From Clostridiaceae bacterium OM02-2AC (GTDB lineage Bacteria > Bacillota_I > Bacilli_A > Erysipelotrichales > Erysipelotrichaceae), in the NCBI GenBank assembly GCA_003481775.1, contig QULU01000026.1, forward strand, positions 1 through 33,054: a stretch of 33,054 bases of DNA, written 5' to 3'. Shown here one piece after another: positions 17,416 to 22,523 of this stretch (the first letter of the stretch is position 1; every line of letters starts with the position of its first letter). Below the pieces are notes generated by a model. That model saw nothing but the letters and a program-made list of their open reading frames with translations. It had not been told where the DNA came from and did no database searches. Made by a program: the position numbers and the translations under genes.

Positions 17416-17619
17416 GTGAAAAATCGTTTAGAAGAATTACGAAAACAAAGAGGTATTAAACAAGAAGATTTAGCGACTGCTCTTGAAGTATCTCGTCAAA
17501 CAATAGGCTCTTTAGAAAATGGACGCTACAATCCCTCTATTATCTTAGCTTTTAAAATTGCAAGGTACTTTCAAATGAGTATTGAAGAAATATTTATTTA
17601 TGAGGAGGAAAGCAAATGA
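17416..17619 (+). CDS. small XRE-family helix-turn-helix regulator
   Basis: Start GTG 17416 (MKNRLEELRKQRGIKQ) is chosen because AAAGGGG stands just upstream and the domain begins there; an upstream TTG at 17335 lies in the promoter. The 67-aa product is a single HTH domain, KQEDLATALEVSRQTIGSLE, followed by GRYNPSIILAFKIARYF and IEEIFIYEEE, the short YozG-like type. It overlaps the next gene by four bases (ATGA), the regular pairing of these regulators with a small membrane protein. It is related to the regulator at 4761. Confidence 0.9.
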   Translation: MKNRLEELRKQRGIKQEDLATALEVSRQTIGSLENGRYNPSIILAFKIARYFQMSIEEIFIYEEESK

Positions 17620-18032
17620 AACATAAGATACAAAAAGTTGAATTATTTATCGGTGTAATAATCTTTTTAGGTGGTTTACTAACTTATGGTTTAGGCGTAC
17701 ACCAACTATTGCCCGTACCTCGTCCAGATTTGGTTGTCTATGGTACAACGCTTATTGGAATAATATTGATTTTTATGGGTTGTGATATATTCAGTAAGCC
17801 AACAAAAGAAATGCAAATATTAGAAAATGATGAAAGAAATATCGCAATTACTAATGCTTCTCTTGCGAATGCTTATAAAGTAACACTTACATTATTGGTT
17901 CTTGTATTATTTGCTCTTGTCTTTATGGGATATATGAGTAAAGTTGTGTTTTTTTCGATAGCAGGAGTTATTGCTATCGGACAAATTACATGGGTTATAA
18001 CAGCTCGTTATTTAGATAAAAATACGTCTTAA
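17616..18032 (+). CDS. small four-helix membrane protein, DUF2178-like
   Basis: A 138-aa protein with four hydrophobic segments (about residues 8-27, 41-60, 88-107, 110-130) and a cytosolic loop holding ENDERNIAITNASLANAYK, the DER-A-A pattern of DUF2178-type proteins encoded next to small HTH regulators. It is translationally coupled to the HTH gene. Function unknown; such pairs are often regulator plus cognate membrane sensor. It resembles the protein at 20247 (VDERKIFLRMKAGSLVYQ), suggesting this accessory slot once held two related pairs. Confidence 0.8.
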   Translation: MKHKIQKVELFIGVIIFLGGLLTYGLGVHQLLPVPRPDLVVYGTTLIGIILIFMGCDIFSKPTKEMQILENDERNIAITNASLANAYKVTLTLLVLVLFALVFMGYMSKVVFFSIAGVIAIGQITWVITARYLDKNTS

Positions 18033-18111
18033 TTCTTCAAGTATTTTTAGTTTTTCCTTCTCCATAACTACGCCCCATTCTTTTTTTGTATAGTAATATT
18101 GTATCATTAAG

Positions 18112-18153
18112 AATCACAAATCACAAGTGATTTGTGATAAGTGATTTGTGATT
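18112..18153. promoter_or_regulatory. omega-repressor heptad operator array, copy 1 (6 heptads)
   Basis: Six contiguous 7-bp units: AATCACA, AATCACA, then inverted AGTGATT, TGTGATA, AGTGATT, TGTGATT. The consensus WATCACW in runs of six or more is the operator of the omega ribbon-helix-helix repressor of Inc18 plasmids such as pSM19035. Confidence 0.85.
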
Positions 18154-18414
18154 AATATATAAAAGCCCTCTTTAAAGGGCTTTTATGTTTATTTTGAGAA
18201 AGATATAAAATCAATATATCCCTTTTCCCCAATTTTTACAACGGCATTGTAGGGCTTTTTCTCTTTGTTTTTGATTCCTTTTACCAGGGTTTCTTTTCCC
18301 TCCAGTAATTCTTTTACATTCGTTTTGGTTAGTTTTTTCTTTCTAAAATGTTCAGCTAAAGTAAACTTACATTCAGGATAATTTGAACAACCATAAAACG
18401 ATTTTTTTAATACA
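18126..18414. repeat. 289-bp direct repeat, copy 1
   Basis: Identical base for base to 19925-20213 (constant offset 1799). It spans three to four heptads, a hairpin terminator and the topoisomerase 3' end. Copy 1 continues further into topoisomerase sequence beyond 18414, copy 2 does not. Confidence 0.95.
18161..18184. terminator. terminator of the topoisomerase fragment, copy 1
   Basis: Stem AAAAGCCCT/AGGGCTTTT (18161-18169 and 18176-18184); T-rich on both strands, so probably bidirectional. It follows the topoisomerase stop on the minus strand. Confidence 0.75.
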
Positions 18415-18449
18415 ATATTGTTGCCACACTTAGGACATTTTCCTACAAG
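18189..18449 (-). pseudogene. 3' fragment of type IA topoisomerase (Inc18 gamma/Top-beta type), copy 1
   Basis: Reading the minus strand from 18449 gives about 86 codons: GKCPKCGNNIVLKKSFYG, CSNYPECKF and a basic tail ending GYIDFISFSK. CPKCG plus CSNYPEC is the C-terminal zinc-ribbon signature of bacterial type I topoisomerases. There is no start and no catalytic domain; upstream the frame is cut at the large palindrome (18451). The source is most likely the topoisomerase next to the delta-omega genes on Inc18 plasmids. Confidence 0.85.
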
Positions 18450-18450
18450 G

Positions 18451-18517
18451 GGTCCCGAGCGCTTAGTGGGAATTTGTACCCCTTATCGATACAAATTCCC
18501 CGTAGGCGCTAGGGACC
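18451..18517. repeat. 67-bp imperfect palindrome downstream of erm(B)
   Basis: Arms 18451-18478 and 18490-18517 match at 24 of 28 positions as reverse complements (outer GGTCCC/GGGACC, inner GGAATTTGTA/TACAAATTCC) around an 11-nt loop. It sits at the joint between the small ORF after erm(B) and the topoisomerase fragment, where it marks an old recombination joint and would also block transcription. Confidence 0.85.
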
Positions 18518-18614
18518 TCTTTAGCTTCTTGGAAGCTGTCAGTAGTATATCTAATAATTTATCTCCATTCCCTTTAGTAACGTGTAACTTTCCAAATTTA
18601 AAAAAGCGACTCAT
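18483..18614 (-). CDS. small ORF after erm(B), probably 3'-truncated
   Basis: ATG at 18614 with ribosome site GGGAGG opens a 43-codon frame (MSRFFKFGKLHVTKGNGDKL to about residue 33), then runs into the palindrome and stops there. The first 33 residues look like a real protein start and are familiar as the partial ORF that follows erm(B) in many elements; the end is junction-encoded. Function unknown, probably inactive. Confidence 0.5.
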   Translation of the reverse strand: MSRFFKFGKLHVTKGNGDKLLDILLTASKKLKRSLAPTGNLYR

Positions 18615-18618
18615 AGAA

Positions 18619-19356
18619 TTATTTCCTCCCGTTAAATAATAGATAACTATTAAAAATAGACAATACTTGCTCATAAGTAACGGTACTTAAATTGTTTACT
18701 TTGGCGTGTTTCATTGCTTGATGAAACTGATTTTTAGTAAACAGTTGACGATATTCTCGATTGACCCATTTTGAAACAAAGTACGTATATAGCTTCCAAT
18801 ATTTATCTGGAACATCTGTGGTATGGCGGGTAAGTTTTATTAAGACACTGTTTACTTTTGGTTTAGGATGAAAGCATTCCGCTGGCAGCTTAAGCAATTG
18901 CTGAATCGAGACTTGAGTGTGCAAGAGCAACCCTAGTGTTCGGTGAATATCCAAGGTACGCTTGTAGAATCCTTCTTCAACAATCAGATAGATGTCAGAC
19001 GCATGGCTTTCAAAAACCACTTTTTTAATAATTTGTGTGCTTAAATGGTAAGGAATACTCCCAACAATTTTATACCTCTGTTTGTTAGGGAATTGAAACT
19101 GTAGAATATCTTGGTGAATTAAAGTGACACGAATGTTCAGTTTTAATTTTTCTGACGATAAGTTGAATAGATGACTGTCTAATTCAATAGACGTTACCTG
19201 TTTACTTATTTTAGCCAGTTTCGTCGTTAAATGCCCTTTACCTGTTCCAATTTCGTAAACGGTATCGGTTTCTTTTAAATTCAATTGTTTTATTATTTGG
19301 TTGAGTACTTTTTCACTCGTTAAAAAGTTTTGAGAATATTTTATATTTTTGTTCAT
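18619..19356 (-). CDS. erm(B): 23S rRNA (adenine-2058-N6) dimethyltransferase ErmB
   Basis: A full-length 245-aa ErmB. It dimethylates A2058 of 23S rRNA using S-adenosylmethionine and gives resistance to macrolides, lincosamides and streptogramin B. The SAM-binding motif [10 protein letters not shown] is near residue 36, the catalytic motif IV is SIPYHLST at about 100, and the C-terminus ([14 protein letters not shown]) is the normal end. The start codon at 19356 lies in the 3' arm of a 10-bp stem that also hides the ribosome site, so expression depends on the leader peptide upstream. It is transcribed opposite to the ICE genes. Confidence 0.99.
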   Translation of the reverse strand: MNKNIKYSQNFLTSEKVLNQIIKQLNLKETDTVYEIGTGKGHLTTKLAKISKQVTSIELDSHLFNLSSEKLKLNIRVTLIHQDILQFQFPNKQRYKIVGSIPYHLSTQIIKKVVFESHASDIYLIVEEGFYKRTLDIHRTLGLLLHTQVSIQQLLKLPAECFHPKPKVNSVLIKLTRHTTDVPDKYWKLYTYFVSKWVNREYRQLFTKNQFHQAMKHAKVNNLSTVTYEQVLSIFNSYLLFNGRK

Positions 19357-19380
19357 GTAATCACTCCTGAAGTGATTACA
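19356..19380 (-). promoter_or_regulatory. erm(B) attenuator stem hiding the ribosome site
   Basis: A perfect 10-bp stem TGTAATCACT/AGTGATTACA (plus-strand 19356-19365 and 19371-19380) with a 5-nt loop contains the AGGAG ribosome site and reaches the start codon. Macrolide-stalled ribosomes in the leader (19481-19564) are expected to refold the RNA and free the site. Confidence 0.85.
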
Positions 19381-19480
19381 TCTGTAAATAAATACAGAAG
19401 TTAAACGATTTGTTTGTAATTTTAGTTATCTGTTTAAAAAGTCATAAGATTAGTCACTGGTAGGAATTAATCTAACGTAT

Positions 19481-19564
19481 TTATTTATCTGCGTAATCAC
19501 TGTTTTTAGTCTGTTTCAAAACAGTAGATGTTTTATCTACATTACGCATTTGGAATACCAACAT
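19481..19564 (-). CDS. erm(B) leader peptide (27 aa)
   Basis: ATG at 19564 after GGAGG (19573-19577) opens a 27-codon frame reading MLVFQMRNVDKTSTVLKQTK then NSDYADK and TAA at 19481. This is the known erm(B) leader, complete, which senses macrolides by ribosome stalling. Its presence points to inducible rather than constitutive resistance. Confidence 0.95.
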   Translation of the reverse strand: MLVFQMRNVDKTSTVLKQTKNSDYADK

Positions 19565-19584
19565 GACGAATCCCTCCTTCTTAA

Positions 19585-19854
19585 TTACAAATTTTTAGCA
19601 TCTAATTTAACTTCAATTCCTATTATACACAAAATTTTAAGATACTGCAATATCAACACACTCTTAAGTTTGCTTCTAAGTCTTATTTCCATAACTTCTT
19701 TTACGTTTCCGCCATTCTTTGCTGTTTCGATTTTTATGATATGGTGCAAGTCAGCACGAACACGAACCGTCTTATCTCCCATTATATCTTTTTTTGCACT
19801 GATTGGTGTATCATTTCGTTTTTCTTTTTGTGCGCCTAAATTTCCCACAATCAC
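19585..19854 (-). pseudogene. truncated omega repressor fused to erm(B) upstream sequence
   Basis: Residues 1-55 (MIVGNLGAQKEKRNDTPISA, then KKDIMGDKTVRVRADLHHII and KIETAKNGGNVKEVM) match the omega ribbon-helix-helix repressor of pSM19035, which is about 71 aa. After residue 55 (about nt 19690) the frame switches to 34 codons encoded by the erm(B) promoter region (EIRLRSKLKSVLIL and on). The beta strand and first helix remain but the second helix needed for the dimer fold is replaced, so repression is doubtful. Start is GTG 19854. Its operator lies just upstream at 19897-19952. Confidence 0.85.
19622..19650 (-). promoter_or_regulatory. erm(B) promoter
   Basis: On the minus strand, -35 TTGCAG (19645-19650), 17-bp spacer, -10 TATAAT (19622-19627), about 60 bases before the leader start. 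It lies within the 3' part of the frame that continues from the truncated omega gene. Confidence 0.8.
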
Positions 19855-19896
19855 TCACTTCTTTCTATTTCTTCTTATTCTTATTTTATCATCAAC

Positions 19897-19952
19897 AATC
19901 ACAAATCACTTGTGATTTGTGATAAGTGATTTGTGATAAGTGATTTGTGATT
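19897..19952. promoter_or_regulatory. omega-repressor heptad operator array, copy 2 (8 heptads)
   Basis: Eight contiguous heptads: AATCACA, AATCACT, then six inverted units (TGTGATT, TGTGATA, AGTGATT, TGTGATA, AGTGATT, TGTGATT). It stands about 43 bases upstream of the truncated omega start, the place of the P-omega operator on Inc18 plasmids. Copy 1 has lost two units. Confidence 0.9.
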
Positions 19953-19959
19953 AATATAT

Positions 19960-19983
19960 AAAAGCCCTCTTTAAAGGGCTTTT
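19960..19983. terminator. terminator of the topoisomerase fragment, copy 2
   Basis: Same AAAAGCCCT/AGGGCTTTT stem as at 18161, within direct repeat copy 2. Confidence 0.75.
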
Positions 19984-19987
19984 ATGT

Positions 19988-20213
19988 TTATTTTGAGAAA
20001 GATATAAAATCAATATATCCCTTTTCCCCAATTTTTACAACGGCATTGTAGGGCTTTTTCTCTTTGTTTTTGATTCCTTTTACCAGGGTTTCTTTTCCCT
20101 CCAGTAATTCTTTTACATTCGTTTTGGTTAGTTTTTTCTTTCTAAAATGTTCAGCTAAAGTAAACTTACATTCAGGATAATTTGAACAACCATAAAACGA
20201 TTTTTTTAATACA
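19988..20213 (-). pseudogene. 3' fragment of type IA topoisomerase, copy 2 (shorter)
   Basis: About 75 codons from VLKKSFYGCSNYPECKF to the stop, lacking the upstream CPKCG half of the zinc ribbon that copy 1 keeps. The open frame extends to 20272 only by chance through ICE DNA, so it is not a gene. It marks the right junction of the erm(B) unit. Confidence 0.85.
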
Positions 20214-20246
20214 GAAAATGTAGTCTTTTGAAAGGTGGAATTAACA

Positions 20247-20672
20247 ATGAAGAAAAAATTATCATTTATCATTGAGATTATTATAGGTATAATCTTTATA
20301 TGTTTTGGATATTTCGTTATTGATACTGATTATTACGCTACACTTTTTTACGCAATGGGGTTCGGTTTAGCTTTTGCTTCTGGTGTTCAATTATTGAAAA
20401 TTTGTTATTATGAAATGCCAAAAAATAAAGAAAAATTACAAAATATAAATAGAGAAAATCACATCAATAATGTTGATGAAAGAAAAATATTTTTAAGAAT
20501 GAAAGCTGGTTCTTTAGTATATCAGTTAATGACTTTCGTGTACTTGTTTGTTGCTTTTGTACTTGCGTTACTTCATATTGAAGCATGGATTATAGGCATT
20601 ATATTTGGTTTATTCCTACTGCAAACATTTTTAGGGATTATTCTATATAAGCATTTTGAAAAACATTTCTAA
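20247..20672 (+). CDS. small four-helix membrane protein, DUF2178-like
   Basis: ATG 20247 (MKKKLSFIIEIIIGIIFICF) follows AAAGGTGG. The 141-aa product has four hydrophobic segments (about residues 5-24, 33-54, 90-110, 114-134) with a basic loop and VDERKIFLRMKAGSLVYQ before helix three, the same plan as the protein at 17616. Such genes normally follow a small HTH regulator; none precedes it, and the erm(B) unit ends 33 bases upstream, so its partner and promoter may have been lost on insertion. Function unknown. Confidence 0.75.
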   Translation: MKKKLSFIIEIIIGIIFICFGYFVIDTDYYATLFYAMGFGLAFASGVQLLKICYYEMPKNKEKLQNINRENHINNVDERKIFLRMKAGSLVYQLMTFVYLFVAFVLALLHIEAWIIGIIFGLFLLQTFLGIILYKHFEKHF

Positions 20673-20703
20673 AACATTCAGTAAATTGTGACGAGGTAAT
20701 ACT

Positions 20704-20928
20704 ATGATAGGACTTAAAAAACGAGATATTAAAAAAGCATTGAAAGCTGGTGCAAAAGCTGGCGGTGTGTCATTAGCTGATGTTCGAGCTGATATTGAAG
20801 CGACGATTGATGAAGCTATGAACAGCACCGACCCAGAAGTGCAGGAGAATTTCAGAAAGTATTTTGGAAATAAACGCCCTACTCCAGAAGAATATATTTA
20901 CAAGATTACAAAAAAGACAAAAGTTTAA
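20704..20928 (+). CDS. 74-aa protein resembling the end of the Spo0A C-terminal domain
   Basis: A basic 74-aa protein, [20 protein letters not shown] then [32 protein letters not shown] and [13 protein letters not shown]. The last part has the spacing of the Spo0A DNA-binding domain end (VERAIRHAIEVAW ... FG ... KPTNSEFI), and many clostridial small proteins of this shape are annotated as Spo0A C-terminal-like. The response-receiver domain and most of the HTH are absent, so direct DNA binding is uncertain. Ribosome site GACGAGG stands upstream and the gene follows the membrane protein by 31 bases. Its role in the ICE is unknown. Confidence 0.65.
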   Translation: MIGLKKRDIKKALKAGAKAGGVSLADVRADIEATIDEAMNSTDPEVQENFRKYFGNKRPTPEEYIYKITKKTKV

Positions 20929-21044
20929 TAGAAATCAAGTGCTGTAAGGGGGCTTGTGTCATGGAAAGTTTTAAGCATAATCTTATACGGTCATACACTA
21001 CCTAACAGCATTTTATTAACAACTGAATATCTCACAGCTTTAAT

Positions 21045-21082
21045 AGCTCGTACAGACTATATGTTTTGTGCGGGCTTTTTTT
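21045..21082 (+). terminator. intrinsic terminator ending the accessory block
   Basis: Stem AGCTCGTAC/GTGCGGGCT (21045-21053 and 21068-21076, two G-T pairs) followed by a run of seven T (21076-21082). It separates the accessory genes from the regulatory/recombination module. The rest of the gap 20929-21207 holds no ORF; ACAACTGAATA in it (about 21019) recurs near 21966, and a T-rich stretch precedes the sigma-like gene. Confidence 0.7.
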
Positions 21083-21207
21083 GTACCCGAAAAAATTTTT
21101 TCATTTTTTTTCAAAATCATGCAACAAATCACACCTTGCTGTACAGATATGGTGCGGAAAGAGGGATAAACACTTTTCACGTCATAACGGAAAGGGGGTG
21201 TGATGAT

Positions 21208-21636
21208 ATGAAACCGTCGGACTTCCAAAAGACAATACAATGTCAATTTGACTGCAAGCTCAAACGTGTAGTGAAAGGCATTGTCCGTAATTATCGCAAA
21301 GAATTAAAGCGACGAAGAAATAAGGAAATTTCCTATTGTGAACTTCCAGAAATCGTCGTAGAAAAGCTGGCAGTCTGGGACGAATACGAAAGCGATTATA
21401 CCGCCTTTGATGTATGTGGTATTGAGGTTCGTGTCCTTGATGATGATTTAGCAGAAGCGATTAAGTATCTGTCTGAAAAAGACAGAGAAATCTTGTTGAT
21501 GTATTTCTTCTTAGGCATGAGCGATACAGAAATCGGCGACAGATTAAAGATTAACCGTTCAACGTCGTTCCGCAGTAGGAAGAACTCACTTGAAGAAATC
21601 AAGAAAAAATTAAAGGAGAACATGAATGATGAATAA
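21208..21636 (+). CDS. sigma-70-like regulator (Tn916 ORF7 type)
   Basis: ATG 21208 (MKPSDFQKTIQCQFDCKLKR) follows AAAGGGGGTG; the frame is open further upstream but lies across a terminator. The 142-aa product has a region-4-like HTH at about residues 85-138: AIKYLSEKDREILLMYFFLG then MSDTEIGDRLKINRSTSFRS. In Tn916 the ORF7/ORF8 pair drives transcription toward xis/int and, after circularisation, into the transfer genes. It overlaps the next gene by 11 bases. Confidence 0.88.
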   Translation: MKPSDFQKTIQCQFDCKLKRVVKGIVRNYRKELKRRRNKEISYCELPEIVVEKLAVWDEYESDYTAFDVCGIEVRVLDDDLAEAIKYLSEKDREILLMYFFLGMSDTEIGDRLKINRSTSFRSRKNSLEEIKKKLKENMNDE

Positions 21637-21868
21637 CACACGCCCGTCATTTTACCTTATTTCGTCGGCTGTGGACGGCAACGTAAATGCGATTGAAAAG
21701 ATACTGGCGTTGTATGACCCGTACATATCAAAATGTTGTTTGCGTCCGTTCTACGACAAATATGGTAATGTCTGCATAGTCGTAGACATGGAATTAAAAG
21801 GACGTATCAGAGAAGCACTTATCAAAATGATTTTGGACTTTGATATTCCTTTAGAAACCGAAGAATAA
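21626..21868 (+). CDS. helix-turn-helix conjugative transposon protein (Tn916 ORF8 type)
   Basis: An 80-aa protein with the short HTH typical of conjugative transposons (AVDGNVNAIEKILALYDPYI) and an acidic C-terminus (DFDIPLETEE). Start ATG 21626 follows AAAGGAGAAC; 21629 is an equal alternative. In this family it is always encoded directly after the sigma-like factor and is thought to act with it as regulator. It matches Tn916 ORF8 in place and length. Confidence 0.88.
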   Translation: MMNNTRPSFYLISSAVDGNVNAIEKILALYDPYISKCCLRPFYDKYGNVCIVVDMELKGRIREALIKMILDFDIPLETEE

Positions 21869-22242
21869 CAAGCAGTAACCGCAGAGCATGATTTGTTCAA
21901 TCCCCTCTTTCCTGCTCTGCCCCTGCTTTTACATGAAAGCAACACGCTTTCGCCACAGCTCTTTGACAACTGAATAAAGCAGACAGATACGTTTGTGAGA
22001 TAGCGAGCCACGGGGACTGTACGCCACGACCTTTTCAAAAGAAAGCGAGCGACCCACGCAGTGATCCGAGAGCGACTGTTGGAAAAGTCGTTTTGCCACG
22101 ACCTATCCTCACAGAATAATGATACGTCCGCATGGTGCGGTTCTGCCCACAAGAATGGGAATAGTTGAGATACTAACGGAGCTTTCCAAAGCCGTCTGCC
22201 TGCTTGTAAAAAATGACACACAGTAAAGGGGGTGCATAGATT
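21869..22242 (+). ncRNA. structured non-coding region before xis
   Basis: No ORF over 374 bases. A candidate promoter TTGACA (21963-21968) with 17-bp spacer and weak GATACG -10 is followed by nested stems: outer TGTGAG/CTCACA (21994-21999 and 22108-22113), inner ACGACCTTTTC/GAAAAGTCGT (22026-22036 and 22082-22091), then hairpins CCGCA/TGCGG (22128-22140), CCCA/TGGG (22146-22159) and GCTTT/AAAGC (22181-22192). GCCACGACCT occurs twice and GATACGT twice. It may be a leader RNA controlling xis/int or a set of Xis/host-factor sites. Confidence 0.5.
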
Positions 22243-22446
22243 ATGAACAATACTGATGTGCCTATCTGGGAAAAATATACGCTGACGATTGAAGAAGCGT
22301 CCAAATACTTCCGCATTGGCGAAAAGAAATTGCGTAAATTAGCCGAAGAAAATATTGACGCTGGCTGGGTTATCGTGAACGGTAACCGTATTCAGATTAA
22401 GCGAAAACAATTTGAAAAAATCATAGATACATTGGACGAAATCTAA
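22243..22446 (+). CDS. xis: excisionase Xis (Tn916 family)
   Basis: A 67-aa winged-helix DNA-bending protein, the same length as Tn916 Xis. [20 protein letters not shown] is the MerR/excisionase-type HTH and [20 protein letters not shown] the wing. It directs Int toward excision. Ribosome site AAAGGGGGTG precedes ATG 22243. The stop is 77 bases before the int start. Confidence 0.95.
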   Translation: MNNTDVPIWEKYTLTIEEASKYFRIGEKKLRKLAEENIDAGWVIVNGNRIQIKRKQFEKIIDTLDEI

Positions 22447-22468
22447 TGTCATTGAGCCGTAGATATGG

Positions 22469-22474
22469 TATAAT
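22469..22474 (+). promoter_or_regulatory. extended -10 promoter candidate for int
   Basis: TGGTATAAT, an extended -10 (hexamer 22469-22474), lies between xis and int with only a weak -35 (ATGTCA, 22446-22451). This would let int be made without xis. Confidence 0.4.
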
Positions 22475-22523
22475 AAATATAGCGTATCACGGCTCATTCC
22501 ATGACGGAAAGGAGCTTTACACT

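Larger units (their letters stand above)
18112..20213 (-). mobile_element. Inc18-plasmid-derived erm(B) resistance unit flanked by direct repeats
   Basis: The erm(B) gene with its leader is bracketed by two identical 289-bp direct repeats (18126-18414 and 19925-20213), each holding the 3' end of a topoisomerase gene, its terminator and omega heptads. A truncated omega gene lies upstream of erm(B). No transposase, resolvase or IS is present. The layout recalls the direct-repeat erm(B) determinant of Clostridioides difficile Tn5398, with one erm(B) copy here. The unit separates two related small membrane-protein genes of the ICE accessory slot. Confidence 0.85.
19925..20213. repeat. 289-bp direct repeat, copy 2
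   Basis: Identical to 18126-18414. It ends abruptly at 20213, where the ICE accessory sequence resumes; copy 1 differs from the next base on. Confidence 0.95.

Noticed and set aside
17316..18111. Expected tet(M) leader and tet(M) gene of Tn916
   Set aside because: No tet(M) sequence is found; the slot holds the XRE/membrane pair and the erm(B) unit.
18112..18153. Short repeated units resembling a CRISPR array
   Set aside because: Units are 7 bp, contiguous and without spacers; they match the omega operator heptads and no cas gene is present.
18418..18639. 73-codon plus-strand frame opposite the erm(B) tail
   Set aside because: It runs through the palindrome and antisense to the small ORF after erm(B); no ribosome site and no family resemblance.
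19550..19915. 121-codon plus-strand frame
   Set aside because: It is the antisense of the truncated omega gene and the erm(B) promoter; hydrophobic composition is an artefact of AT-rich antisense.
18112..20213. Tn917 or another erm(B) transposon
   Set aside because: No transposase, resolvase or 38-bp type terminal repeats are visible; the borders are plasmid-derived direct repeats.
19988..20272. 94-codon minus-strand frame as a zinc-finger gene
   Set aside because: Only the part up to 20213 is topoisomerase sequence; the N-terminal extension is read from unrelated ICE DNA and opposes the gene at 20247.
20956..21207. 84-codon N-terminal extension of the sigma-like factor
   Set aside because: The extension crosses an intrinsic terminator and lacks a ribosome site, whereas AAAGGGGGTG precedes ATG 21208.
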